A stretch of DNA of 64,000 nt. Origin: Ureibacillus endophyticus (GTDB lineage Bacteria > Bacillota > Bacilli > Bacillales_A > Planococcaceae). The translations under genes and the position numbers were made by a program. The stretch is from the NCBI RefSeq assembly GCF_003628435.1, contig NZ_RBZN01000002.1, positions 124,001-188,000 on the forward strand, in the 5' to 3' direction. Shown one piece after another: positions 47,014-56,449 of the stretch. Position 1 is the stretch's first letter. Every line of letters begins with the position of its first letter. The notes beneath the pieces were generated by a model, which was not told the origin of the DNA, ran no database searches, and saw nothing but the letters and a program-made list of their open reading frames with translations.

Positions 47014-49227
47014 ATGACCAAAATCAGAGTTCATGAATATGCAAGAAAAGTAAATAAATCGAGTAAAGAAGTTATCGAAGAACTGAATAAATTAAATATT
47101 AATGTAACAAACCATATGTCTATGCTAGAAGGTGATGCAGTTTCGAAATTAGATACTGTATTTAATTCTAATACTAATGCAGGTAATGCAAAGACTACTC
47201 AAAAAGTTGCTACAAATGTAGCACCAAAGCCAAAAAATACATCGAAAGAACAACAAATGACTAAACAAAAAAAACCTACAAATAACTCAAATAACGAAAA
47301 TAAACAATCTACTCAAGGATCGAATAAGAAAGTGAGCCAAAATAATAAAAATATGGATCAAAATAAAAAAGGTGGATTTAACCAACGTAAAAAACCAGGA
47401 ATTCATGGTGGGAAAAGACGTCATCCGAAAACTCACCAACCAACAATTCCTGCAACACCGAAAGAACTACCAGAAAAAATTACATTTTATGAATCTTTAA
47501 CAGTTGCAGAACTTGCCAAAAAACTTCATCGCGAACCATCTGAAATCATTAAGAAATTATTTATGCTTGGTGTTATGGCAACAATTAACCAAGAATTAGA
47601 TAAAGATGCAATTGAACTAATTTGTGCAGATTACGGTGTTGAAGTTGAAGAAGAAGTACGTGTAGATATAACAGATCTAGATGTTTACTTCGAACAGTCT
47701 GCAGAAGTTAGTGAAGACGAATTAGAAGAACGTCCTCCTGTTGTAACAATTATGGGACACGTAGACCATGGTAAAACAACTTTACTTGACTCAATCCGTC
47801 ATACAAAAGTTACTGCTGGTGAAGCAGGTGGGATTACACAACATATCGGTGCATACCAAGTTGTTGTAAATGATAAGAAGATTACTTTCTTAGATACACC
47901 AGGGCATGCTGCATTTACAACAATGCGTGCGCGCGGGGCAAGTATTACAGATATAGCAATTATTGTTGTAGCTGCAGATGATGGTGTTATGCCACAAACT
48001 GTTGAGGCTATCAACCATGCTAAAGCCGCTGAAGTTCCAATTATCGTTGCAGTTAATAAAATGGATAAACCATCAGCAAACCCTGATCGTGTAATGCAAG
48101 AGCTAACGGAACATGGATTAGTTCCAGAGGACTGGGGCGGAGATACAATTTTTGTTCCAATTTCTGCTTTAAAAGGTGAAGGTATTGATACGCTATTAGA
48201 GATGATACTATTAGTGTCTGAAGTAGCAGAATTAAAAGCAAGTCCTAAGCGTTCAGCTATTGGTACTGTAATTGAAGCGCAACTTGATAAAGGTAGAGGT
48301 TCAGTTGCAACATTACTAGTTCAAGATGGTACTTTACGTATTGGAGATCCAATTGTTGTTGGCCATGCGTATGGACGTGTCCGCGCAATGGTGAATGATA
48401 TTGGTCGTCGTGTTAAAGAAGCGGGTCCAGCTACTCCGGTTGAGATTACGGGAATTAATGAAGTACCTCAAGCGGGCGATCGTTTCGTTGTATTTGAAGA
48501 TGAAAAAACAGCTCGTTCTGTTGGTGAATCACGTGCAATGACAGCGATTCAAGCAAGCCGTTCAGAAAAACAACGTGTTACATTAGATAACTTATTTGAG
48601 CAAATGTCTCAAGGTGACGTAAAAGAATTAAACTTAATCGTTAAAGCAGATGTTCAAGGTACAGTAGAAGCAATGGCTGCATCTTTAATGAAAATCGATG
48701 TAGAAGGCGTTAACGTTAAAATTATCCACACTGGTGCAGGTGCAATTACAGAATCAGATATATCATTAGCTGCTGCATCGAATGCAATCGTTATTGGATT
48801 TAACGTACGACCAGATGCTAATGCAAAACGTGCTGCAGAAGAAGAAGGCGTAGATATTCGTCTACACCGTATTATTTATAAAGTAATTGAAGAAATCGAA
48901 GCTGCTATGAAAGGTATGCTTGATCCAGAGTATGAAGAAAAAATTATTGGTCAAGCGGAAGTTCGTCAAACAATTAAAGTATCTAAAGTTGGTACAATTG
49001 CTGGTTCTTATGTAACAGAAGGAAAAATTACACGTGATTCTGGTGTTCGTGTAATCCGTGATGGTATCGTTGTATTCGAAGGTGAATTAGATTCACTAAA
49101 ACGATTCAAGGATGATGCGAAAGAAGTGGCGAAAGGGTACGAATGTGGTATGACGATTAAAAACTTCAACGACATTAAAGAAGGCGACATTATTGAAGCC
49201 TTCATTATGGAAGAAATTAAACGATAG
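47014..49227 (+). CDS. infB: Translation initiation factor IF-2
   Basis: A 737-residue GTPase bringing initiator tRNA to the 30S subunit. The N-terminal IF2_N motif ([20 protein letters not shown]) is followed by a Lys/Asn/Gln-rich linker (about residues 60-145) and a second IF2_N. The G domain begins with [14 protein letters not shown] near residue 248, with DTPGHAAF and NKMDK, and domains II-IV follow. GGGGGTGA precedes the ATG. The stop codon overlaps the ylxP start (TAGTG). Confidence 0.98.
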   Translation: MTKIRVHEYARKVNKSSKEVIEELNKLNINVTNHMSMLEGDAVSKLDTVFNSNTNAGNAKTTQKVATNVAPKPKNTSKEQQMTKQKKPTNNSNNENKQSTQGSNKKVSQNNKNMDQNKKGGFNQRKKPGIHGGKRRHPKTHQPTIPATPKELPEKITFYESLTVAELAKKLHREPSEIIKKLFMLGVMATINQELDKDAIELICADYGVEVEEEVRVDITDLDVYFEQSAEVSEDELEERPPVVTIMGHVDHGKTTLLDSIRHTKVTAGEAGGITQHIGAYQVVVNDKKITFLDTPGHAAFTTMRARGASITDIAIIVVAADDGVMPQTVEAINHAKAAEVPIIVAVNKMDKPSANPDRVMQELTEHGLVPEDWGGDTIFVPISALKGEGIDTLLEMILLVSEVAELKASPKRSAIGTVIEAQLDKGRGSVATLLVQDGTLRIGDPIVVGHAYGRVRAMVNDIGRRVKEAGPATPVEITGINEVPQAGDRFVVFEDEKTARSVGESRAMTAIQASRSEKQRVTLDNLFEQMSQGDVKELNLIVKADVQGTVEAMAASLMKIDVEGVNVKIIHTGAGAITESDISLAAASNAIVIGFNVRPDANAKRAAEEEGVDIRLHRIIYKVIEEIEAAMKGMLDPEYEEKIIGQAEVRQTIKVSKVGTIAGSYVTEGKITRDSGVRVIRDGIVVFEGELDSLKRFKDDAKEVAKGYECGMTIKNFNDIKEGDIIEAFIMEEIKR

Positions 49228-49505
49228 TGATTGTTTACGTAGAAGTGGAATATCAAATACCCGATGCCCATTCGTTAAAAGAAAAACGTGCAGTTCTCCA
49301 GCGAATGATTACTCGTACAAAACAAAAATTTAATGTTTCAATTGCAGAAATAGATCATCAAAATGTTTGGCAAAGAACAAGATTAGCGCTTGCTGTTGTG
49401 TCTTCCTCAAAGGCAAGCGCAGATCGAGAAATCAATAATGCCCTTCATTATTTACAATCGAATCCTGCTTGGGAACAACTAGAAGTTTGGCGCGATTATT
49501 TATAA
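49227..49505 (+). CDS. ylxP: YlxP, DUF503 family protein
   Basis: A 92-residue protein of unknown function, conserved between infB and rbfA in Firmicutes. The DUF503 pattern is clear: LKEKRAVLQRMITRTKQKFN and later ASADREINNALHYL. The start is GTG 49227, overlapping the infB stop codon, so it is translationally coupled. Its conserved place suggests a ribosome-related role, not shown by the sequence. Confidence 0.9.
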   Translation: MIVYVEVEYQIPDAHSLKEKRAVLQRMITRTKQKFNVSIAEIDHQNVWQRTRLALAVVSSSKASADREINNALHYLQSNPAWEQLEVWRDYL

Positions 49506-49576
49506 TAATAGTGTGGCAAATTTAATAATAATTGTTTAACGAGTTTTCATCATCTTAGTAAAGAGGTGACTCATTT

Positions 49577-49918
49577 ATGTCATTACGTTCAAATCGTATT
49601 GCAGAACAAATGAAAAAAGAGCTTGGTGACATCATTACTCGTAAGTTAAAAGACCCTCGTGTAGGATTTGTAACAGTTACGGATGTAGATGTTACTGGCG
49701 ATCTTCAACAAGCTACAGTGTATATTTCATCTCTCGGAAGTGATCGCGAACGTGAAGATACACTAAAAGCATTAATGAAAGCATCAGGATTCATTCGTAC
49801 TGAAATCGGACAACGTATACGTTTGCGCCGTACGCCTGAAATTACATTTGAGTATGACTCATCTGTTGAGTACGGAAATAAAATTGATGCGCTACTACGT
49901 TCACTTCATAACGATTAG
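49577..49918 (+). CDS. rbfA: Ribosome-binding factor A
   Basis: A 113-residue KH-fold factor for 30S maturation and cold adaptation. Motifs [20 protein letters not shown] and the C-terminal [20 protein letters not shown] are typical. AAGAGGTGA precedes the ATG. A terminator follows before truB, so rbfA probably closes the rimP-led operon. Confidence 0.96.
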   Translation: MSLRSNRIAEQMKKELGDIITRKLKDPRVGFVTVTDVDVTGDLQQATVYISSLGSDREREDTLKALMKASGFIRTEIGQRIRLRRTPEITFEYDSSVEYGNKIDALLRSLHND

Positions 49919-49956
49919 TCGTTAGTTATTGGGCGAAAAAATATTATTTAGAAGAG

Positions 49957-49996
49957 GTCTACATCTGCATACTATAAGTGCAATGTAGACTTTTTC
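49957..49996 (+). terminator. Intrinsic terminator between rbfA and truB
   Basis: GTCTACAT-c-TGCA (49957-49969) pairs with TGCA-ATGTAGAC (49979-49990): 12 bp with a one-base bulge, followed by TTTTT. Confidence 0.85.
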
Positions 49997-50020
49997 TATT
50001 TCATCTAAAGGAGAACTAAC

Positions 50021-50932
50021 ATGAATGGTATCTTACCTCTTTGGAAAGAAAAAGGCATGACTAGTCATGATTGTGTTTTTAAATTGAGAAAAATATTGAG
50101 AACGAAAAAAGTTGGACATACTGGAACACTCGATCCGCAAGTTGAAGGTGTTTTACCGATTTGTATTGGACAAGCGACAAGAATTGCAGAATATTTAACA
50201 GATGCAGGGAAAACTTACGAAGCAGTAGTGTCGATAGGTAGAACAACAGAAACTGAAGATGCAGAAGGGGAAACAGTTGAGCAGGATATTTCGTACAAAA
50301 AAGTAACGAAACAGCAGCTCTTAGATGCTCTTGCTACATTAACAGGTGTTATTGAGCAGACTCCTCCAATGTATTCAGCAGTAAAAGTAAATGGAAAAAG
50401 ACTATACGAATATGCACGCAAAGGTGAGACAGTAGAAAGACCATCTCGAAAAGTAACAATTTATTCATTGGAGTTACTTAGTGATGAAGAGGTTTATGAA
50501 GGAAATGAAATCACTTTTCGTATTCGAATAGCTTGTAGCAAAGGGACTTATATTCGTACATTAGCAGTGCAAATTGGTGAGCAATTAGGCTACCCAGCTC
50601 ATATGGCATCGCTAGTTCGTACAGCATCTGGTACATTTTCTGCTAAGAATTGTGTTACATTAAAACAAGTAGAAGAAGCTGTAAAAGAGGATAAAATCAA
50701 TGAAATCATTTTACCAATTGAATATGCACTGTCCTCTTATCCATTTATTGAAATTACACAATCTATTGAAAAACAAATTTTGAATGGACAAATACTTCCT
50801 ATACATGCATTATTAAAAGAAAATGATAAAATTGTTTTTAGTAAGGGTGATAAGGCTTTAGCGGTCTATGTTCCCCATCCATCGAAAGAAGGACTAATGA
50901 AGCCTGAAAAAATGTTCCCGGAACTATCATAA
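50021..50932 (+). CDS. truB: tRNA pseudouridine-55 synthase
   Basis: A 303-residue enzyme making pseudouridine 55 in the T-loop of tRNAs. The catalytic Asp38 lies in GHTGTLDPQVEGVLPICIG. The C-terminal PUA-like domain is short, as in Bacillales. AAAGGAGAA precedes the ATG. ribF follows within 13 bases, the usual pairing. Confidence 0.97.
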   Translation: MNGILPLWKEKGMTSHDCVFKLRKILRTKKVGHTGTLDPQVEGVLPICIGQATRIAEYLTDAGKTYEAVVSIGRTTETEDAEGETVEQDISYKKVTKQQLLDALATLTGVIEQTPPMYSAVKVNGKRLYEYARKGETVERPSRKVTIYSLELLSDEEVYEGNEITFRIRIACSKGTYIRTLAVQIGEQLGYPAHMASLVRTASGTFSAKNCVTLKQVEEAVKEDKINEIILPIEYALSSYPFIEITQSIEKQILNGQILPIHALLKENDKIVFSKGDKALAVYVPHPSKEGLMKPEKMFPELS

Positions 50933-50945
50933 GGAGGCAATTCAC

Positions 50946-51896
50946 TTGAATGTTGAACATTTAAGATACCCACATCAATTAGATCCAAATGACCAAACAG
51001 CTGCCTACTCTTTAGCAGTTGGATTTTTTGATGGAGTTCACAAAGGGCACCAAGCTGTAATTAAAAATGCAATTGAAAAAGCACAAGAATTAAATATTGA
51101 AAGTGCTGTAATGACTTTCGATCCTCATCCATCCATCGTCCTAGGTGGTAGAAAAGAAAAAGTATTTTATATTACACCACTTCAACAAAAAATAGATCTT
51201 TTTCGTAAAATGGGTGTACAAAATGTCTTTGTTGTACACTTTACATCGGATTTTGCGAAACTTTCACCAGAAGAGTTTATCCAATATTTTATTCGTGATT
51301 TAAATGTAAAACATGTGTCAGCAGGTTTTGATTTTACTTTTGGTCAATTTGGCAAAGGTAATATGGAAATGATGAAGCAACTAAGTAATGGTGATTACGG
51401 TGTATCCGTAATTAATAAACAAGCTGATGAAGAAGAAAAAATTAGTTCAACAAGAATCCGTCAATATTTACAAGATGGTGATATGGAAAGTGCTGCTAGA
51501 TTGTTAGGTAGAGCATTTAAAGTACCAGGTATTGTTGTACATGGAGACAAACGTGGACGTACGATTGGATTCCCAACAGCGAATATTCAACCTTCTGAAG
51601 GTTCCTTTATTCCAGGCACAGGTGTATATGCAGTGCGCATTAAAATTCAAGATAAATGGTATGACGGGGTATGTAATGTGGGCTACAAACCTACCTTCAA
51701 AAACCCGAACGATAAACAATTATCTATCGAAGTTCATATTTTAGATTTTAATAAAAATATTTATGGTGAAGAAGTGGTTGTTGGTTGGTACAAGCGTATT
51801 CGTAGTGAACAAAAATTTGATGGGATAGAATCGTTAAAAGCTCAAATTGAAAAAGATAAAAATGAAGCAATTCAATACTTTTTAAACCTATCGTAA
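50946..51896 (+). CDS. ribF: Bifunctional riboflavin kinase/FAD synthetase
   Basis: A 316-residue enzyme turning riboflavin into FMN and FAD. The N-terminal adenylyltransferase has GFFDGVHKGHQAVI and the later SSTRIRQYL. The C-terminal flavokinase has GRTIGFPTANI. It starts at TTG 50946, 8 bases past AAGGAGG. B. subtilis calls it ribC. The rpsO promoter lies immediately after its stop codon. Confidence 0.97.
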   Translation: MNVEHLRYPHQLDPNDQTAAYSLAVGFFDGVHKGHQAVIKNAIEKAQELNIESAVMTFDPHPSIVLGGRKEKVFYITPLQQKIDLFRKMGVQNVFVVHFTSDFAKLSPEEFIQYFIRDLNVKHVSAGFDFTFGQFGKGNMEMMKQLSNGDYGVSVINKQADEEEKISSTRIRQYLQDGDMESAARLLGRAFKVPGIVVHGDKRGRTIGFPTANIQPSEGSFIPGTGVYAVRIKIQDKWYDGVCNVGYKPTFKNPNDKQLSIEVHILDFNKNIYGEEVVVGWYKRIRSEQKFDGIESLKAQIEKDKNEAIQYFLNLS

Positions 51897-51899
51897 AAG

Positions 51900-51928
51900 T
51901 TGCTTGATTACATAAAGTATGGTACTAT
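51900..51928 (+). promoter_or_regulatory. Promoter for rpsO
   Basis: TTGCTT (51900-51905), a 17-base spacer and TACTAT (51923-51928) with an adjoining TG. Initiation near 51935 gives a leader of about 98 bases. Confidence 0.65.
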
Positions 51929-51949
51929 TCTTTAAGTGCTATATGCATA

Positions 51950-52032
51950 TAATTCCTTAGCTCGGCTTTTCGAATCTCCAACGATTGCTGTGCTAACGGT
52001 GTTAAAACTATTTTTTAGGAGGTCCATTTCAA
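51950..52032 (+). promoter_or_regulatory. Candidate S15 autoregulatory leader of rpsO
   Basis: The leader folds into a closing stem TTAGC (51957-51961) with GCTAA (51992-51996), enclosing two short hairpins (TCG/CGA near 51962-51973 and ATC/GAT near 51974-51986). A three-way junction of this kind ahead of rpsO is how S15 recognises its mRNA in Bacillales. TTAGGAGG follows just before the start. The family match is inference from layout. Confidence 0.5.
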
Positions 52033-52302
52033 ATGGCAATTACAAAAGAACGTAAAAACGAAATTATCGCTGAGTTCCGTACTCACGAAGGAGATACTGG
52101 TTCTCCAGAAGTACAAATCGCAGTATTAACTGCTGAAATCAATGCATTAAACGATCACTTAAGCACTCATAAAAAAGACTTCCACTCTCAACGTGGTCTT
52201 CTTAAAAAAGTAGGTCGTCGTCGTCACTTATTAAAATACTTACGTGACACTGACGTACAACGCTACCGTGAATTAATCCAACGTCTTGGATTACGTCGAT
52301 AA
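52033..52302 (+). CDS. rpsO: Ribosomal protein S15
   Basis: An 89-residue small-subunit protein binding the 16S central domain. Typical motifs are [20 protein letters not shown] and [28 protein letters not shown] precedes the ATG. The TAA stop codon at 52300-52302 overlaps the AAT that begins a tandem hairpin array, which forms the 3' untranslated region before the terminator at 52690. Confidence 0.98.
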   Translation: MAITKERKNEIIAEFRTHEGDTGSPEVQIAVLTAEINALNDHLSTHKKDFHSQRGLLKKVGRRRHLLKYLRDTDVQRYRELIQRLGLRR

Positions 52303-52303
52303 T

Positions 52304-52423
52304 AAAGAAAAGCGGAAGCGGCTCGTTTAGCTGCGAAAAAAACTGGAAACTTCTGACGAGTGTGCTTGCACACGCTGGAAGAAGTTGAAGTTTTCGAGCA
52401 GCTAGCCGCTGCAGCTGGACAAT
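52304..52423 (+). repeat. Hairpin element, copy 1 of 3
   Basis: A 120-bp unit with ends AAAGAAAAGCGG and AGCTGGACAAT. Stems in order: AGCGGCT/AGCCGCT, AGCTGC/GCAGCT, AACT/AGTT, AACTTCT/AGAAGTT and GTGTG/CACAC. Internal loops carry CTGGAAAC on the left and GTTGAAG on the right. It is richer in GC than the surrounding DNA. It begins directly at the rpsO stop codon. No protein is encoded. Confidence 0.85.
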
Positions 52424-52544
52424 AAAGAAAAGCGGAGAACGCTCGCCCAGCTCTTGACGGCACTGGAGACATCCGACAAGCGTGTTTACACGCGTAGGAG
52501 GATGTTGAAGTGTCCGAAAGAGCTAGCGTTCGTAGCTGGACAAT
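52424..52544 (+). repeat. Hairpin element, copy 2 of 3
   Basis: A 121-bp unit with the same ends as copy 1. Stems: AACGCT/AGCGTT, AGCTCTT/AAGAGCT, CACT/AGTG, ACATCC/GGATGT and GCGTGT/ACACGC. Loops carry CTGGAGAC, CCGACAAG and GTTGAAG. Stem sequences differ from copy 1 at most positions but remain fully paired. Confidence 0.85.
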
Positions 52545-52666
52545 AGAAAAGCGGAAGCGGCTCGTTTAGGCTCGACACGCGCTGGAGACTCCGACAAGAA
52601 GGCGCTTTTTGCCTTCCTAGAAGGAGTCGAAGCGACGCGAGAGCCTAGCCGCTGCAGCTGGACAAT
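52545..52666 (+). repeat. Hairpin element, copy 3 of 3
   Basis: A 122-bp unit beginning AGAAAAGCGG and ending AGCTGGACAAT. Stems: AGCGGCT/AGCCGCT, TAGGCTC/GAGCCTA, CGCT/AGCG, GACTCC/GGAGTC and GAAGGC/GCCTTC. Loops carry CTGGAGAC, CCGACAAG and GTCGAAG. A fourth start, AGAAAAGCG, follows at 52667 but breaks off after 9 bases. Confidence 0.85.
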
Positions 52667-52689
52667 AGAAAAGCGTACGAACAGACAGT

Positions 52690-52717
52690 AAAAAGCGGGA
52701 TTTATCCCGCTTTTTAT
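52690..52717 (+). terminator. Intrinsic terminator after the rpsO repeat array
   Basis: AAAAAGCGGGA pairs with TCCCGCTTTTT across a short loop, with a T-run continuing to about 52715. It lies downstream of all three repeats, so they should be transcribed with rpsO. Confidence 0.9.
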
Positions 52718-52997
52718 TTATGCAAAAACGATAGTAAAAATTAAATTTCTTGGCAATACTTTCAATGATAATTTCTAATTTTAAAAGTAGAGTTGTTAAT
52801 AAAAATTTGTACATAAAAAAGGTCAAATAGAGACTATTTTTATCAAAGAACTGGTTAACCTAAATAATTTGTAAAAATTATACGAATTAGCCATAATTAT
52901 ATTGAAAATATTTAGCATAGAAAGTGCTTTTTTGATACACTAACTATGATATATAAATCGTGACGTAGTGTGTTTCAAAGAGAAAGGGGTTCATTTA
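52718..52997. other. AT-rich region upstream of pnp
   Basis: 280 bases with no supported gene. It must hold the pnp promoter; candidates near 52930-52960 include TGATACACT (extended -10-like) and TATGAT, neither with a convincing -35, so I do not choose one. AGAAAGGGG at 52981-52989 is the pnp ribosome site. Confidence 0.5.
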
Positions 52998-55115
52998 ATG
53001 ACCGAAAAAAAAGTCTTTTCATATGAATGGGCTGGCCGTACCTTAACTGTTGAAGTTGGTCAGCTAGCTAAACAAGCAAACGGAGCAACATTAGTACGCT
53101 ATGGTGAATCCGCTGTACTTGCAACTGCAACAATGTCAAAAACACCAAAGGCTCTTGACTTCTTCCCATTAACAGTAAACTATGAAGAACGTCTTTATGC
53201 TGCCGGAAAAATTCCAGGTGGATTTATTAAACGTGAAGGTCGACCATCCGAACATGCGATTTTAGTATCTCGTTTAATTGACCGTCCAATTCGTCCAATG
53301 TTCCCAGATGGCTTCCGTAACGAAGTACAAGTAATCTCAATGGTTATGTCATCAGATCCAGATTGCCCAACAGATATGGCAGCGATGTTTGGTTCTTCAT
53401 TAGCATTAGCAATTTCAGATATTCCTTTCAACGGGCCAATCGCTGGAGTACACGTTGGTTATATCGATGGCGAGTTCGTTATCAATCCTACAGTAGAACA
53501 ATCGGAAAAAAGTACGGTTCACCTTTCAGTGGCAGGGAACAAAGATGCAATTAACATGGTAGAAGCAGGGGCTCTAGAAGTACCGGAAGAAATCATGCTT
53601 GAAGCAATTATGTTCGGTCATGAAGAAATTAAAAAATTAATCGCATTCCAAGAACAAATTGTAGCTGAAGTAGGTAAAGAAAAAATTGCTGTAGAACTAT
53701 TTGAGTTAGATGCAGAAATTACTGCAAAAGTAAAAGCAATGTGTGAAGAAGATATGAATGCTGCAATTCAAACTGTTGAAAAACACGCAAGAGAAGATGC
53801 AATTAATGCAGTAAAAGAACGTGTGGTTCTTGCTTATGAAGAACAAGAAGCAGATGAAGAAACTTTAAAACAAGTAAAAACAATTTTAGATAAAATGGTA
53901 AAAGATGAAGTTCGTCGTCTGATTACAGAAGAAAAAATTCGACCAGATGGACGTAAAGTTGATGAAATTCGTCCTCTTTCTTCTGAGGTTGGGTTATTGC
54001 AACGTGCTCATGGTTCAGGTCTATTTACTCGTGGACAAACACAAGCACTATCAATTTGTACATTAGGTCCATTAGGAGACGTACAAATTATCGATGGACT
54101 AGGTCTAGAAGAGTCAAAACGTTTTATGCACCATTACAACTTCCCACAATTCTCTGTAGGTGAAACAGGACCAATGCGCGGACCAGGACGCCGTGAAATT
54201 GGACATGGTGCATTAGGTGAACGTGCACTATTAGCAGTAATACCAGATGAATCAGAATTCCCATATGCAATTCGTTGTGTATCAGAAGTATTAGAATCAA
54301 ATGGTTCAACTTCACAAGCTTCGATTTGCGCTAGTACTTTAGCGATGATGGATGCAGGTGTACCAATTAAAGCGCCAGTTGCTGGTATTGCAATGGGTCT
54401 TGTTAAAAAAGGTGAACATTATACAATTTTAACGGACATTCAAGGAATGGAAGATCATCTTGGAGATATGGACTTTAAAGTAGCAGGTACTGCAAAAGGT
54501 GTTACTGCACTTCAAATGGATATTAAAATTGATGGTCTATCACGCAACATTTTAGAAGAAGCACTACAACAAGCAAAAGTTGGTCGTATGGTCATTTTAG
54601 AATCAATGCTTGCAACACTTGACCAACCACGTAAACATTTATCAAAATATGCACCAAAAATTGAAGTAATTCATATCAATCCAGATAAAATTCGTGATGT
54701 AATTGGTTCAGGTGGTAAGACAATCAATAAAATTATTGATGAAACAGGCGTAAAAATTGATACAGAGCAAGATGGTACAATTTATATTTCTTCAGCAAAT
54801 GAAGCAATGAACAAACGTGCAAAAGAAATTATCGAATCAATCGTACGTGAAGCAAAAGTCGGCGAATACTACATGGCTACTGTAAAACGTATTGAAAAGT
54901 TCGGTGCATTCTGTGAAATCTTCCCAGGTAAAGATGGTTTATTACACATCTCTGAAATCCAAGAAGAACGCACAAATAAAGTTGAAGACGTATTAAAAAT
55001 TGGCGATCAACTTTTAGTAAAATGTATCGAGATTGATAACCAAGGTCGCGTTAACTTATCACGTAAAGTAGTCATCAAAGAAGAAAAAGAGCGCGCAGCA
55101 CAAGCTCAAGAATAA
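52998..55115 (+). CDS. pnp: Polynucleotide phosphorylase
   Basis: A 705-residue trimeric 3'-5' exoribonuclease using phosphate to release nucleoside diphosphates; the main mRNA turnover exonuclease in Bacillus. Two RNase PH domains ([20 protein letters not shown] in the first; [11 protein letters not shown] in the second), a KH domain ([18 protein letters not shown]) and an S1 domain (about residues 622-692) are complete. ATG 52998 follows AAAGGGG; an in-frame ATG at 52968 has no ribosome site. Confidence 0.98.
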   Translation: MTEKKVFSYEWAGRTLTVEVGQLAKQANGATLVRYGESAVLATATMSKTPKALDFFPLTVNYEERLYAAGKIPGGFIKREGRPSEHAILVSRLIDRPIRPMFPDGFRNEVQVISMVMSSDPDCPTDMAAMFGSSLALAISDIPFNGPIAGVHVGYIDGEFVINPTVEQSEKSTVHLSVAGNKDAINMVEAGALEVPEEIMLEAIMFGHEEIKKLIAFQEQIVAEVGKEKIAVELFELDAEITAKVKAMCEEDMNAAIQTVEKHAREDAINAVKERVVLAYEEQEADEETLKQVKTILDKMVKDEVRRLITEEKIRPDGRKVDEIRPLSSEVGLLQRAHGSGLFTRGQTQALSICTLGPLGDVQIIDGLGLEESKRFMHHYNFPQFSVGETGPMRGPGRREIGHGALGERALLAVIPDESEFPYAIRCVSEVLESNGSTSQASICASTLAMMDAGVPIKAPVAGIAMGLVKKGEHYTILTDIQGMEDHLGDMDFKVAGTAKGVTALQMDIKIDGLSRNILEEALQQAKVGRMVILESMLATLDQPRKHLSKYAPKIEVIHINPDKIRDVIGSGGKTINKIIDETGVKIDTEQDGTIYISSANEAMNKRAKEIIESIVREAKVGEYYMATVKRIEKFGAFCEIFPGKDGLLHISEIQEERTNKVEDVLKIGDQLLVKCIEIDNQGRVNLSRKVVIKEEKERAAQAQE

Positions 55116-55123
55116 TAGAAACA

Positions 55124-55160
55124 AAAAAGTACAACATCAAATGTGAAGTTGTACTTTTTC
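55124..55160. terminator. Bidirectional terminator between pnp and the ABC permease gene
   Basis: AAAAAGTACAAC (55124-55135) pairs with GTTGTACTTTTT (55148-55159). It has an A-run on one side and a T-run on the other, so it can serve the convergent transcripts from both strands. Confidence 0.88.
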
Positions 55161-55165
55161 TAATT

Positions 55166-56449
55166 TTATAACTCTTGTCGTAATGCATTGATTACTTGGA
55201 TTTTTGTAGCTTTTCGTGCTGGTCGCCATCCCGAAAAAATAGCTACAAGTATACTAATACTACCAGCGATGATGATTAAACTAAATGGTATTATTGAAAA
55301 CGTAATGTCATGTTCCATGATACTTTCATCCGACAATGCGTAGGAGACTATATGTGGTAAGATGGCATTGGCTAAAAAGCTGATGAAATAGGAAACACCA
55401 ATTGCTAAAATCGTACCTAAAATTCCGATAAACGTACTTTCCATTAAAAATAATCGTTGGATTAAGTTTGGAGAAGCACCGATTGCTTTAAGAACACCAA
55501 TTTCTCGTGTTCTTTCTGTTACAGCCATCGTCATCGTATTAAAGATTCCGATAGAGGCAATTAAAATGGCGATTGTTCCAATGAAAACTAGACCAAGTTT
55601 AAAAATAAGGAAAAATAAATCCAATTCTTCTAATTGCTCCACTTGGGAATACACTTGATAATTATTTTCTTTTAATATATCTAAAACTGGTAGTACATGC
55701 TCTAAGCTATCAACATAAATGAGTGTAGTAGAGGATGTAGTTATAGAAGGATACGCATTTTTTAATGTATCACTAAACATAATAGACGAATCAATATACC
55801 AATCATAAGAAGGTTTTTTCAAAATACCAACGATTGTATAAGGTTTAGGTTCACTATATTCTTCAGTAGCATCATCAACAAATTGAAGTTCCACAGTTTT
55901 GTTTAAAATTTCCCCTTTATACCCTTCTTCTGATCCATCATAGTAGCTTCCTTGTTCTTGCGCAGCCTTTGATTTTCGTTCAATCTCAGCGTTATCTGTT
56001 TCATTAAATAAACTTTGAGCATAATGATAACCGACAATGATTTCATTTTCCGCTTCAGGTAAGCGTCCTTCACTCAAATTTGTTGGAAGTTTCTTTTGAG
56101 CAGCCATATCAATGAATACACCGTTAGAATCTCCTTCTCGGTCTTCAAATTTTGAGTGAATATACCCATTAATACTTTCCTTTTTTAATACAACATTGAC
56201 ATGCTCTATTTTTTCAATAAAAGTCTTATCTTCATCTGATAATGTTTCATTGCCCCATAATTCAATTTGGGTAATTTGTTCTTGATTCAATATTTCGTTT
56301 CTCATCGTTTCTTGTATCCCAAAACCAATAGAGGCAAGGACAATTAGAAAGGAACAGCCAATCATCGTTGCAAGAACGGTCATTGTGACACGGAGTTTAT
56401 TTTTTTTCATATGTTGCAATACGAATAATATTTGGTCTTTAAAAAGCAT
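55166..56449 (-). CDS. MacB/FtsX-type ABC transporter permease
   Basis: A 427-residue permease with one N-terminal helix (about residues 20-45), a large extracytoplasmic MacB-type domain (about 50-270), and three C-terminal helices of the FtsX fold containing TERTREIGVLKAIGASPNLI. Proteins of this type transmit mechanical force across the membrane or export peptides or lipids. It overlaps its ATPase gene by 11 bases. The pair occupies the place where B. subtilis has ylxY. Substrate is not evident. Confidence 0.9.
   Translation of the reverse strand: MLFKDQILFVLQHMKKNKLRVTMTVLATMIGCSFLIVLASIGFGIQETMRNEILNQEQITQIELWGNETLSDEDKTFIEKIEHVNVVLKKESINGYIHSKFEDREGDSNGVFIDMAAQKKLPTNLSEGRLPEAENEIIVGYHYAQSLFNETDNAEIERKSKAAQEQGSYYDGSEEGYKGEILNKTVELQFVDDATEEYSEPKPYTIVGILKKPSYDWYIDSSIMFSDTLKNAYPSITTSSTTLIYVDSLEHVLPVLDILKENNYQVYSQVEQLEELDLFFLIFKLGLVFIGTIAILIASIGIFNTMTMAVTERTREIGVLKAIGASPNLIQRLFLMESTFIGILGTILAIGVSYFISFLANAILPHIVSYALSDESIMEHDITFSIIPFSLIIIAGSISILVAIFSGWRPARKATKIQVINALRQEL

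Noticed and set aside
52263-52472. Minus-strand frames across the rpsO 3' repeat array (also 52617-52826)
   Set aside because: They read through the hairpin repeats, which explain the base composition, and lack ribosome sites and family resemblance.
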